From Enterococcus sp. BWB1-3 (GTDB lineage: Bacteria; Bacillota; Bacilli; Lactobacillales; Enterococcaceae): DNA of 51,846 bases. Numbering within the stretch: position 1 is the first letter of the stretch; each line of letters begins with the position of its first letter. A program made the translations under genes and the position numbers. Below are positions 26,755 to 35,589 of this stretch, in pieces. The notes beneath the pieces were generated by a model. It was not told where the DNA came from, made no database searches, and saw only the letters and a program-made list of their open reading frames with translations. Location of the stretch: positions 1 through 51,846 of the forward strand of contig NZ_JADOEP010000028.1 in NCBI RefSeq assembly GCF_016745275.1, read 5' to 3'.

Positions 26755-27026
26755 TCACTTTGTTCGAAAATCTGCTAACTTGATGTCTACTATAGTATAA
26801 CCCATCCACAAAATTAACTTATCTTTTTGTTCATAAAAGTCTTGCCATTCCAATGAACACCTTATAAAAACTGTCAAGAAAAGGGGGGCCATTCCAACGC
26901 CTTCTTCTTTCTTCATGTACTCATAAAATTTTTCTACAGCTATTTTTTTTGGAAAGGTACTTCATAAACATAGACCACCCCGACCAATATACTGAGTACT
27001 ATAATAACTTTTAAAAACCTTTTCAT
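26755..27026 (-). pseudogene. Frameshifted DUF3139-like small membrane protein
   Basis: An ATG at 27026 behind GGAAAGGAGG opens MKRFLKVIIVLSILVGVVYV, a membrane anchor, and stops at a TAG after an A run. One base shift restores KIAVEKFYEYMKKEEGVG and a frame running to a TGA at 26755. The layout, a single N-terminal membrane segment followed by a YMKKxG stretch, matches the DUF3139 family of Lactobacillales. The usual DYKxGGY core is not readable, so the gene is broken. Confidence 0.6.
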
Positions 27027-27443
27027 TTTCTCCTCCTTTCCTTCAAAGATCTTATCTACAACAATATGTTATACTTTACTTTTGGTCAACAATATTCCTT
27101 TAGAACTTTAGTTTTTTGTAATAAATCCTTGAGCTATTTGGAAATTAATTTTAGTTAGTAAGTCCTGACCAGTAAACAATCAAAAAATTCTAAAATAATT
27201 TCTACATTGTTCAATATTTTCTATTTGGATTTCCAGCAACTTTTTAAAACAATGGACTGCCCTTGGTTGAATAATAAAAATATGTTTTCTCGCTTAAGTA
27301 TTGTAAGATGGTTATAGTGGCGCATAGCTATCTTCCTTTCGAATAGTGTTCTAGACAAACCTATTTTAACTGGATTTTAGCTATGAGCCTTTTTTTATGA
27401 TCAACTGTTGCACTTAAAATGTATATTCAAGATATAAAAAAAG

Positions 27444-27607
27444 AAGAGACTGTGACAAAAGTATGTCTGAGATCCCTAAAACCGAATAAACGGTGTTCCA
27501 GAAGTTGTCTCTTCGGAAATAAGTCGAACTATACTGAAAATATGAGTAGCTATTTTCGTATATTCCGACTTATTTCTTGAGACAGAACACTTCTGTCACA
27601 ACCTCTT
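27444..27607. mobile_element. 164-bp MITE-like element downstream of sufB
   Basis: Left end AAGAGACTGTGACAAAAGT and the inverted right end AAGAGGTTGTGACAGAAGT match at 16 of 19 bases. A second, inner inverted pair (GAAATAAGTCG with CGACTTATTTC) makes the whole element foldable. The left 60 bases match, in inverse order, the right end of the 917-bp element at 15.1-16.0 kb. It ends 11 bases from the sufB stop and may serve as that operon's transcription end. Confidence 0.72.
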
Positions 27608-27618
27608 AAAACATAGAT

Positions 27619-29016
27619 CTAGCCAACCGACCCTTCCATACTCATTGTAATCAATTGATTCAATTCAACTGCATATTCCATTGGCAGTTCTTTTGTAATC
27701 GGTTCCATAAATCCATTGATAATCATCGCCGTGGCTTCTTCTTCGCTAATTCCTCGACTCATCAAATAATACAATTTTTCTTCTGATATTTTTGATACAC
27801 TCGCTTCATGCTCCAGAGCTACATTACTATTTAAGATCTCATTAAAGGGAACAGTATCTGCCTTTGAATCATTATCCATCAAAATCGTATCACATTCGAT
27901 ATGAGATTTAGCTCCACTACTTTTTCTGCCAAATCTCACTGTGCCGCGATAATCCGTTCTGCCACCATCTCGAGCTACTGATTTTGAGACAATCGTACTA
28001 GAAGTTTTTGGCGCATTATGAATCACTTTACATCCGGCATCTAAATGTTGTCCATAATTAGCAAATGCCATGGACAGGATTGAAGTTCTTGCTTGCGAAC
28101 CATTTAAATAAGTACAAGGATATTTCATATTTACTTTACTGCCGATATTTCCATCAATCCATTCTAAAACCCCATTTTCTTCAACTGAACCTCGTTCTGT
28201 TACTAAATTATAGACATTATCTGACCAGTTTTGAATAGTCGTATAACGGAAAAATGCATCTTTTTTTACAAATAATTCTACTGTAGCAGCATGCAGACTA
28301 TTGGTTGTATAATTAGGAGCTGTACACCCTTCAATGTACTGAATAGAAGCGTCTTCCTCAACAATAATCAATGTACGTTCAAATTGACCCGCATTTTCTC
28401 CGTTAATTCTGAAATAAGTTTGAACAGGGATTTCACATTTTACCCCTTTTGGTACATAAATGAAGGTACCTCCAGACCACACAGCACCATTTAATGCAGC
28501 AAATTTATGTTCGGAGGAAGAAACCAGCCTTCCAAAGTACTGTTTGAAAAGCTTGGGATATTCTCTCAATGCACTGTCTGTATCTGTAAAAATGATTCCT
28601 AATTTTTCAAACTCTGTTTTCATATTGTGATAGACAACCTCTGATTCATATTGAGCAGCAGCTCCAGCTAAAAATTTTTGTTCTGCTTCAGGTATTCCCA
28701 AACGTACAAAAGTATTCTTGATTTTTTCCGGTACATCTTCCCAATCAGTTGATACCCGCTCACTCAACTTTTGATAGTAAATGACATCTTCAAAGCGAAT
28801 TCCTGATAAATCAGGACCCCATTTTGGTAAGGGTAATCTTTTAAAGTTTTCAAATGAAGTTAATCGATAGTCTAACATCCATTCAGGTTCTCCCTTTATC
28901 TTTGACATCTTCCTGATCACTTCTTCTGTTAATCCGCTCCCGCTTGAAAATAGAGGCTGAACATTATCATGAAAACCATAAGCATAATCTCTACTCCTAC
29001 TTTTCATTTTTATCAT
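27619..29016 (-). CDS. sufB: SufB-type Fe-S cluster assembly scaffold, without other suf genes
   Basis: 465 residues, full length for SufB (ATG at 29016; a second in-frame ATG at 29007 is also possible). Conserved blocks run throughout: [56 protein letters not shown], the C-terminal [11 protein letters not shown] and [11 protein letters not shown]. SufB normally works with SufC and SufD to build Fe-S clusters from sulfur given by SufS-SufU. None of those genes is here. It instead overlaps a small cysteine protein by 20 bases at the end of a Fur-boxed ABC transporter operon, so it may be a specialised paralogue for iron starvation. Confidence 0.93.
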   Translation of the reverse strand: MIKMKSRSRDYAYGFHDNVQPLFSSGSGLTEEVIRKMSKIKGEPEWMLDYRLTSFENFKRLPLPKWGPDLSGIRFEDVIYYQKLSERVSTDWEDVPEKIKNTFVRLGIPEAEQKFLAGAAAQYESEVVYHNMKTEFEKLGIIFTDTDSALREYPKLFKQYFGRLVSSSEHKFAALNGAVWSGGTFIYVPKGVKCEIPVQTYFRINGENAGQFERTLIIVEEDASIQYIEGCTAPNYTTNSLHAATVELFVKKDAFFRYTTIQNWSDNVYNLVTERGSVEENGVLEWIDGNIGSKVNMKYPCTYLNGSQARTSILSMAFANYGQHLDAGCKVIHNAPKTSSTIVSKSVARDGGRTDYRGTVRFGRKSSGAKSHIECDTILMDNDSKADTVPFNEILNSNVALEHEASVSKISEEKLYYLMSRGISEEEATAMIINGFMEPITKELPMEYAVELNQLITMSMEGSVG

Positions 29017-29329
29017 TTGCCTTTCTAATTATCCCGGCAATAAGCTCATGAACAGACATATCTGTTTCTCTATCTTTTTTTGCTCCAAATAAGTTATTAA
29101 TCACTTCGCTTTGTAATTGATCCATTTCCTTAGGACGAATCCCATAAAAATCACATTCATATTCTTCGATAGCTGCTTTACAACAACTATCAGATCGTTT
29201 GGTCTGCTGGCTTCCTGATGTTTTTGATGAAGTCGCCAATGTAAAACTAGTTACCATCTCTTGATTTGCTTGTTCTTCTTTGTCTGCTTCATTTTTTAAT
29301 GTAACACTTACTTTTTTCTTTTTTATCAT
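28997..29329 (-). CDS. Small cysteine-containing protein upstream of sufB
   Basis: 110 residues from the ATG at 29329, with GAGGAG 12 bases upstream; an ATG 11 codons earlier is less likely. No family recognised. The first 45 residues are basic and Ser/Thr/Lys-rich; the C-terminal half is helical with Cys49-Cys50 and Cys59 ([20 protein letters not shown]). Three closely spaced cysteines and coupling to sufB (20-base overlap) suggest metal or Fe-S handling, for example as a SufB partner, but this is inference. Confidence 0.7.
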   Translation of the reverse strand: MIKKKKVSVTLKNEADKEEQANQEMVTSFTLATSSKTSGSQQTKRSDSCCKAAIEEYECDFYGIRPKEMDQLQSEVINNLFGAKKDRETDMSVHELIAGIIRKANDKNEK

Positions 29330-29404
29330 CCTTACATACTCTCCTCTCCAAATAAAAATCATTTTATCTGCTGTACTTCAATTAATTGAACAACTTATTT
29401 TACA

Positions 29405-30061
29405 TCATTTAAAATTTTTTAGATGGACTCGTTGATCACAGACCTCTGTTAACAACTTTTTATTATGAGAAATAAATAAAACAGCCATTTCCTTTTGCTT
29501 TTTTATGAGCTGAATCATCCTTAATTCATTAATTTTATCTAAACCGGCTGTTGCTTCATCACAGATTAACAACTTAGGCTGTACTAATAAAGCTAAGACA
29601 AGACAACACCTTTGATATTGTCCCCCGCTGATTTCCCCTGGTCTTTTATCTAACAGTCCAGCTGGTAAATTGCATACATCCAAAAGTTCTTCTATTTTCA
29701 GCTGATACTTTCCACGCTCAACCAATTTAAACCTTTTTAATGGCTCAACCAATATTTGCTTAATTGTTTTCGTTGGGTCCAGAGACCTTCTGGTATATTG
29801 AGGAACTAGCTGAATTTCTTGGTACCATTTTTGTCTAGTCAGTTCAGCAATGGTTTGCCCGTTAAAATAAATTTTACCTTCAGAATAGTGTTCCAGCCCC
29901 ATTATCATCTTGACTAGTGTTGATTTTCCCATACCATTCTCACCTTCGATCCCGACCCACTGATTGTTGTCAATCACAAAATCAAGAGCTTTAAATAGTA
30001 ATTGATTGTTAAACTTTTTAGTTAAATTGCTTACCTGTAATAAATGAGTCGTCTTGTTCAA
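29405..30061 (-). CDS. ABC importer ATPase, second of two (CntF/DppF-like)
   Basis: 218 residues: Walker A GENGMGKST, signature ISGGQYQR, Walker B LLICDEAT. It is shorter than most DppF-type ATPases and lacks the usual C-terminal extension, like CntF-type subunits. It overlaps the upstream ATPase gene by 44 bases. With the first ATPase it should drive two permeases and a family-5 binding protein. Seventy-five bases separate it from the cysteine-protein/sufB pair, probably still one transcript. Confidence 0.88.
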   Translation of the reverse strand: MNKTTHLLQVSNLTKKFNNQLLFKALDFVIDNNQWVGIEGENGMGKSTLVKMIMGLEHYSEGKIYFNGQTIAELTRQKWYQEIQLVPQYTRRSLDPTKTIKQILVEPLKRFKLVERGKYQLKIEELLDVCNLPAGLLDKRPGEISGGQYQRCCLVLALLVQPKLLICDEATAGLDKINELRMIQLIKKQKEMAVLFISHNKKLLTEVCDQRVHLKNFK

Positions 30062-30761
30062 AAATTCCGATCAACTCCTTCGTATAATTTTCTGTAGGAT
30101 GATTTAATACCTGCTCTGTCAGGCCAACTTCTATTAGTTGTCCATTTTGCATAACACCCAGGTGAGTACTGTATGCTTTAGCAATAGATAAATCATGTGT
30201 AATGAAAAAAATAGTCAGCTGCTTTTCTAAATAAAGGTTACTTAGCAGTTGTAAAATTGTTTCCTGACTTTGTTCATCCAGTGCACTAGTTGCTTCGTCT
30301 GCAATAATTATTTCCGGTTGTGAAATCAGTGCCATTGCTAAAGCTGCCTTTTGACACATACCGCCGCTTAATTGATAAGGACGTTTAGCAGCAATCTCTT
30401 GAATAGCTGTAAAACCAACCCGGCTTAACGCTTGGAACATCTTCATTTTTCGATCTTCTTTATTCTTCATTCCTTTTGATTTTAGTAAATGATGAAATTG
30501 TGAGTCAATCCTACTATTACTCTGCAAACTTCCAAGGGGGTTTTGCAGGATAATCTCCATTTTTTTACGATCACAATTTATTTTGCCGCTAACTTTTAAA
30601 TTTGGGGGTAAAATTCCCAAAATCATTTTACCTAACAATGTTTTCCCACCCCCGCTTTCACCAATCAAACAGAAATAAGCACCTTTGGGAACTTTTAAAG
30701 AAATGGAATCTAATAATTTACCTTGTTCAGCGGTAATTGAACATTCTGTTAATTCAATCAT
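30018..30761 (-). CDS. ABC importer ATPase, first of two (CntD/DppD-like)
   Basis: 247 residues with Walker A GESGGGKTLL, signature LSGGMCQKA, Walker B IIIADEATSALD and H-loop FITHDLS. It belongs to the peptide/nickel (Opp/Nik/Cnt) ATPases. It overlaps the upstream permease by eight bases and the downstream ATPase by 44, so expression is tightly coupled. The C-terminal part GQLIEVGLTEQVLNHPTENY is the usual Opp-type tail, although the final Fe-S or Zn-type Cys cluster of some homologues is absent. Confidence 0.9.
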   Translation of the reverse strand: MIELTECSITAEQGKLLDSISLKVPKGAYFCLIGESGGGKTLLGKMILGILPPNLKVSGKINCDRKKMEIILQNPLGSLQSNSRIDSQFHHLLKSKGMKNKEDRKMKMFQALSRVGFTAIQEIAAKRPYQLSGGMCQKAALAMALISQPEIIIADEATSALDEQSQETILQLLSNLYLEKQLTIFFITHDLSIAKAYSTHLGVMQNGQLIEVGLTEQVLNHPTENYTKELIGIFEQDDSFITGKQFN

Positions 30762-31539
30762 TATTTACCTCCCAGTACTTATTTATTTGCCGACTTATGG
30801 ATTGTGTAACAAGTACAATCATCGCAATAATTATTCCAGGGAAAATAAAGAGCTGCGGGGCAGTAAAGAAATACGCCTTTCCATCAAAAAGAATAGTTCC
30901 TAGTTCAGGTGTTGGCGGCTGTGCACCAATCCCTAAAAACGAAAGACCAGAAATACTTAAAACCATCTTGCCTAAGTCAGTCGTAAATAGAGAAAACAGC
31001 TCAGCCATCATATTAGGAATAATATGGTGAAGAAACGCATGACTCCCAAAAGAGCCTCGTAAAGGTGCAAAAAGAATGAACTCCTCTTTCTTAATATTCA
31101 AGACTAAATTGCGGACATAACGAATATATTTTCCTGACCAGCTTATCACTAAAGCAACCATTACTGTGGAAATTGAATTAGAAAAAAGACCTGCAAAAAC
31201 CAAAGCTAAAATCAAGGACGGTATACTAATCAAGCTATCAGCTAAAATCATTATACTTGTATCTGCTCTTCCTCCTATACAGCCAGCTAAGCTGCCCAAC
31301 AGCAAACTAATAATAACAACACTTGTCAGCGCAAGAAAAGCGATATACAAAGAGTAAACACTGCCGTGCACAATTCGACTAAATAAATCTCTCCCTAAAT
31401 AGTCAGTACCAAATACATGACGCCAGCTTATCCCCTGCAAGCTTTCAATTTTGTTAATCGCATAAGGGTCTTTCAAATGCTTGATAACAAGCCAACCAGC
31501 TAGGCAGATGACTAAAATAATAATGACTCGCTTTTTCAT
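30754..31539 (-). CDS. ABC importer permease, DppC/CntC-like
   Basis: 261 residues with about five or six membrane segments. The EAA-type coupling region near the C-terminus reads FLHHIIPNMMAELFSLFTTD. The N-terminal stretch HVFGTDYLGRDLFSRIVHGS is a hallmark of the OppC/NikC group. The start overlaps the previous gene by four bases (ATGA). It pairs with the DppB-like permease to form the channel for a small peptide-like or metal-chelate substrate. Confidence 0.92.
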   Translation of the reverse strand: MKKRVIIILVICLAGWLVIKHLKDPYAINKIESLQGISWRHVFGTDYLGRDLFSRIVHGSVYSLYIAFLALTSVVIISLLLGSLAGCIGGRADTSIMILADSLISIPSLILALVFAGLFSNSISTVMVALVISWSGKYIRYVRNLVLNIKKEEFILFAPLRGSFGSHAFLHHIIPNMMAELFSLFTTDLGKMVLSISGLSFLGIGAQPPTPELGTILFDGKAYFFTAPQLFIFPGIIIAMIVLVTQSISRQINKYWEVNND

Positions 31540-32474
31540 TTAGCTCCCCCTTGATTGATCTGTATACGACTATCCACCTTTTGAATGAAAACATCCACTA
31601 TATAATTAAGTAAAAACGTACTGCAAGCAACAAAGAGCGTAATTCCTTGGATAACAGGATAATCTCTAGTAGAAATAGCTTCCATTAACAGCTTCCCTAA
31701 TCCAGCAATGCTAAAAATGATTTCTACCATTACTGTGCCGCCAAATAAATGTGTGAAGCTGTTGCCATATAGAGAGATTAAGGGTACAAAAGACTCTTTT
31801 AATTGATAGGAAAAGCGATAGTACCATTTTACCCCTCTAAATTTTGCAATCCTTTGTGATTCACTACCACTGACCAGAGTAATCAAATCGCTGACCATTT
31901 TTGTCAAATAGCTTCCTTCAGAAAGGCAAATAACCATCACAGGCAAAATAAGGTGCTTTCCAGAATTACTGCCAACAAATGGCAGCCATTTTAATTGAAC
32001 ACCTAAAATAAAAATGAGAACAAGGGATAACCAATAGATAGGAAAAGACAATACCACAGAAAGAATCTGCTGAACCCACTTTAAAGAGGAAAAATTGCCA
32101 ATAATACTTCCACTTCCTAAAGAAATGATTGTACTAAAGATAAAAGAAATCCCTAATAATTTAAAGGTCACACTTGCCTTTTCGCCAATGATCTGAAGAA
32201 CAGGCACATTCGTCATAAAAGAATAGCCGAAGTCGCCTTTTAAAATATTCCCCAGCCAATGAAAATACTGTTCAAAAAAATTACCATCAATTCCTAGCTT
32301 CCTTCTTGTTTCTTCAATTGTTTTCAGCGAGACATTCTGTCCTCCCGACCTGCGCAAAACCCCCAGTGCCGGATCACCCGTCGATACATATAATAATCCG
32401 TATAACAAAACAGTAAAAAACAATAGACTTATCAGTAAATGCAAAGTTTTCTTCAACAGAAACCTTTTCTTCAT
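31536..32474 (-). CDS. ABC importer permease, DppB/CntB-like
   Basis: 312 residues with six predicted membrane segments. The N-terminus carries STGDPALGVLRRSGG and the EETRRKLGIDG motif typical of OppB/NikB. The C-terminal GGTVMVEIIFSIAGLGKLL is the conserved permease loop. It lies one base after the binding-protein gene and four bases into the next permease. Membrane component of the Fur-boxed importer. Confidence 0.92.
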   Translation of the reverse strand: MKKRFLLKKTLHLLISLLFFTVLLYGLLYVSTGDPALGVLRRSGGQNVSLKTIEETRRKLGIDGNFFEQYFHWLGNILKGDFGYSFMTNVPVLQIIGEKASVTFKLLGISFIFSTIISLGSGSIIGNFSSLKWVQQILSVVLSFPIYWLSLVLIFILGVQLKWLPFVGSNSGKHLILPVMVICLSEGSYLTKMVSDLITLVSGSESQRIAKFRGVKWYYRFSYQLKESFVPLISLYGNSFTHLFGGTVMVEIIFSIAGLGKLLMEAISTRDYPVIQGITLFVACSTFLLNYIVDVFIQKVDSRIQINQGGAK

Positions 32475-32475
32475 T

Positions 32476-34050
32476 TTACTTCACCATTAAATTTTTATAA
32501 TCAATCGGAGAATCAGATAAACCAGAATAAGAAAATTCTGAAATTTTATCGGAGACTACAAATTTTTCATCTTTGTAATCAATTGGAATCGCCAAGGTTT
32601 CATCTGAGATACGTTTAAATAATTTATCAGCTATTTGTTGTTTTTGCTGTTCATCAATGACTTGACCAAACTCATCCAATAACTGAGACAGCACCTCATC
32701 ATTAGCTAACACACCATGTTCTTCCTCTGTATTATGATAGAGTGAATTCAAAAAATTATAAGGCAGCAATGCATCTGTATAGGTTCGATAAAAAATCAAA
32801 TCATATTCCTTCGTTTTCCATAAAGCATCATAATAACCTTCTCTGTCCAAAATAGTTATATTGATTTTAATACCCGCTTTTTTCAAATCATTTTCAAGTA
32901 ATTCCGCCTGCTGTTTCCATTCTGGGAATTCAGTTGTTTGAATCACTAAATCAAAAGAAAGCTCCTGATGATCTTTTTCATAGTAACCTGCTTTATTTTT
33001 AGCGTATCCTTCGCTTTCAAGTATGCTCATTGCCTTTTCAATGTCATAAGTAACGGCTTTTTGATTTACTTCAGAAACATACTGTACATTTTCACGAAAT
33101 AACCCTACAAGTTCCTTATCCGATAAAGAAGCTTTATCAATTGCCAGCTCAATCACATTCCGAAGGGTTGTATTTAATTCTTGATTATCAGGATTAAACG
33201 CTAGAAAATGCGACATCGTCCCTTCAAACTCTACTACATTATACTCAGTGTCTGATTCAAAAGAACCTATATCACTATCTGTTACTGCTCCCAGTGTTCC
33301 GCCAATAATATCAGCTTCGCCACTCTTTAAAGCCAAAGTTCTTGAGCTTCCATCTTCGATCATCTTAAAGTTTATTTGGTAATTCACAGGATTCTCATCA
33401 TTGTAATAAGGATTTGGTATCATTAACACGTGTTCAGCAGAACTTTCTTTGATCATAAATGCACCTGAACCAATCGCTTCTATGAATTTTCCCGATACCT
33501 TCTCCTCTTCAACGGAGTGAGGACTCATAATTCTTAATGGGCGTGTCTGGCACAGCTCTGCTAATATCTGATTAGAAATCTCAGTGAATGTTAGTTCGAT
33601 TGTTTGTTCATCTATCACTTCAATTTTTTCTAAATTAGAAAGCAATTGCAGTGAACTCATTTCGTTATTAAACTTTGCCCGTTCAATAGTAAATTTAACT
33701 GCTTCTGCATCAACTGGGCTGCCATCTGAGAATTTTACTTTTTCATTCAGATAAAAAATATATTTTTTGCCATCTTCAGAAATTTCCCAAGAAGCAGCTA
33801 GTCCCGGCTTAAAAGCTCCTTTTTCATCATACTCCACTAAAGGTTCATAGACTGCACTGTAAATCGCCATTGAAGAATTGTAGGTAGTTGCATCTAATTG
33901 TTCAGCTTTTGGTTCATCCGAGATAGCAATATTGACAGTCTCTGCTTCCTGATTATTCTCATCGGATGATTCTTTGTTTGTACCATTACAGCCAGTCAAT
34001 ACCAAAGAAAAGAGGATCATAATTACCCCTATTACTGATAGTTTCTTCAT
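32476..34050 (-). CDS. Family-5 extracellular solute-binding lipoprotein (CntA/NikA/OppA-like)
   Basis: 524 residues. A lipoprotein signal ends in LVLTGC (cysteine about residue 21), followed by a Ser/Asn/Glu-rich linker and the SBP family-5 domain (YEPLVEYDEKGAFKPGLAAS, then WEISEDGKKYIFYLNEKVKF). The four-base overlap with the methyltransferase stop shows coupling. Family-5 proteins bind peptides, nickel or metallophore complexes such as staphylopine. The Fur box at the operon start favours a metal chelate, but the ligand cannot be deduced. Confidence 0.92.
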   Translation of the reverse strand: MKKLSVIGVIMILFSLVLTGCNGTNKESSDENNQEAETVNIAISDEPKAEQLDATTYNSSMAIYSAVYEPLVEYDEKGAFKPGLAASWEISEDGKKYIFYLNEKVKFSDGSPVDAEAVKFTIERAKFNNEMSSLQLLSNLEKIEVIDEQTIELTFTEISNQILAELCQTRPLRIMSPHSVEEEKVSGKFIEAIGSGAFMIKESSAEHVLMIPNPYYNDENPVNYQINFKMIEDGSSRTLALKSGEADIIGGTLGAVTDSDIGSFESDTEYNVVEFEGTMSHFLAFNPDNQELNTTLRNVIELAIDKASLSDKELVGLFRENVQYVSEVNQKAVTYDIEKAMSILESEGYAKNKAGYYEKDHQELSFDLVIQTTEFPEWKQQAELLENDLKKAGIKINITILDREGYYDALWKTKEYDLIFYRTYTDALLPYNFLNSLYHNTEEEHGVLANDEVLSQLLDEFGQVIDEQQKQQIADKLFKRISDETLAIPIDYKDEKFVVSDKISEFSYSGLSDSPIDYKNLMVK

Positions 34051-34733
34051 AGCTGCACCCCTTTCTTAGTAGCTTTAATCAAGTATGAACTTTCACAAGA
34101 AAGAATATAGTCATCCACGGTTAAATAAAAATCATGATAATTAGTAACATCATAAATTGTACTTGTATACTCTTTACGCAGCTCAACTGAAAAACCATTT
34201 TTAACTAAACTATCCACAACTTCTGTTAACGTTTTATTTTGCATTTTGGTTGCTCCAAAACGATCAATTTTAGCCCTCATATACTCAAAGCTTGGATTCT
34301 TAGATTGATCTGTAAACAAAGCATAGTAGACACCCTGTTCATTTAAGACATCTGACATCATTGAAAAATGATTATCTAAATCTTTGATTAAGTACAATAC
34401 TGAGGTACTAATTATTGTATGAAACTTTTGCTTCAATGCTCTTGCTTCTCCCGTTTGGACATAGCAGATCGGATAAGTACCTGCACGCTGATTTGCTGTT
34501 TTTATTGCTTGCTTTGCCAAATCAATTCCATAAGCACTGTGGAAAGGAATTTCATCATATAATTTCCTTAAAAAACCACCTTGATTACACCCAAAATCTA
34601 AAATATCCCGGTCTAATACATCATCCCTGTCTATTAGACCTATGACATTTTGCCATCCTGTTTGGTGACTGTCCTCCATATCTTGATCCCCCTTACTTCC
34701 TTCCTGCCACCAAGTGTCATAAAATTTAATCAT
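34047..34733 (-). CDS. Class I SAM-dependent methyltransferase
   Basis: 228 residues from the ATG at 34733 behind GAGAGGGG; a longer TTG-initiated frame would start in the Fur-box region. The SAM-binding motif I is ILDFGCNQGGFLRKL (about 51-65), with acidic loop GIDLAKQAI and post-motif TIISTSVLYLI. First gene of the operon, 24 bases behind the Fur box. A methyltransferase opening an importer operon is unusual: it could modify an imported chelate or its breakdown product, or finish a chelator made elsewhere. The substrate is unknown. Confidence 0.85.
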   Translation of the reverse strand: MIKFYDTWWQEGSKGDQDMEDSHQTGWQNVIGLIDRDDVLDRDILDFGCNQGGFLRKLYDEIPFHSAYGIDLAKQAIKTANQRAGTYPICYVQTGEARALKQKFHTIISTSVLYLIKDLDNHFSMMSDVLNEQGVYYALFTDQSKNPSFEYMRAKIDRFGATKMQNKTLTEVVDSLVKNGFSVELRKEYTSTIYDVTNYHDFYLTVDDYILSCESSYLIKATKKGVQL

Positions 34734-34756
34734 ACTTCTGTTCCCCTCTCTCAATT

Positions 34757-34775
34757 GAGAATGATTCTCATTATC
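34757..34775 (-). promoter_or_regulatory. Fur box of the importer-sufB operon
   Basis: GAGAATGATTCTCATTATC matches 16 of 19 positions of the classical box GATAATGATAATCATTATC. It lies 24-42 bases before the methyltransferase start. The same 19 bases, with four more on one side, recur at 41977-41995. Iron-loaded Fur should repress here. Confidence 0.85.
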
Positions 34776-34967
34776 GATTATTTCATATGTATGCTTATTT
34801 TACAAGCCCTACTTTGTTTGGTCTCATATGTTACTATTGGATATGCTCCACGTTTCTTGGTTTAAAGACCTGGATAATTTTTAATATCATCAATATACTA
34901 AGACTTTGTCCATACATTACTCCACTCTATTGCTGTTTAATAAGGGCAGCCTGGTAAGAGAACGTTT

Positions 34968-35316
34968 GAGATCGAGACAAAAGCAATCAGCTCCGAAAAT
35001 TGTCAAGGAACACTAATCATAAAATGATTAGCTATGAATGGATACACTCCGCTGTGCTGCGATCATATCAACTTCGATGCATGAAACATACAAGAGTTGA
35101 CAGGCTTCACTAGGATTACTTTAGCAGAGTAGATGAAGTTCTGTTACCTACTCGGTGAAGGGCCTGGGCGCCTCATATTTTCAGGATCGTTTGGCTTAAT
35201 TCCGAAGGAGTTGCTCCTGCGGTTACTCGTCGCAAAAAGAATTTTTGCTTTTATACCGCCGTTTATTTAGAGTTAGATACGAAGAGCGTTTGGAACTTTA
35301 TTGCTGTCCCACTCAC
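34968..35316 (-). repeat. Dispersed intergenic repeat, copy B (inverted)
   Basis: It contains, in reverse order and orientation, the modules of copy A at 23269-23530: TTTTGTC end, GTCAAGGAACACTA hairpin arm, CTTAATTCCGAAGGAG, GCTCCTGCGGTTACTCGTCG and the GTCCCACTCAC end. About 85 bases of extra sequence (35050-35140) lie inside. Non-coding. Confidence 0.75.
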
Positions 35317-35589
35317 TTTATGTTTGAGCTAGTAAAAAACGAGAAAATCGGATAGTCAAGAATTTCCGAAATATCAAAGGAAAATCAGGAATCAGCAGCT
35401 GTTTTAAAAGAACAGCTGCCGTTTATTTGACTCAATTCAGCAATGAAATCGGGCAGCCGCTTTTCACAGTAGAATCGCTTGCGGCTCACTGTCCGAATGC
35501 TTGACCACAACGATTCATGAAGTTGCATTTTAATAGAAAAATTACTCCCAGAATACGGATTTTTTTAAATGATGCAGAACTTAAAAAAA
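35317..35589. other. Non-coding stretch after the ECF ATPase gene, with a hairpin
   Basis: GCAGCTGTT (35395-35403) pairs with AACAGCTGC (35411-35419); a poor T run on both strands leaves its terminator role uncertain. The rest shows short coding-like minus-strand fragments broken by stops, possibly an old transposase or regulator. Nothing can be assigned. Confidence 0.4.
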
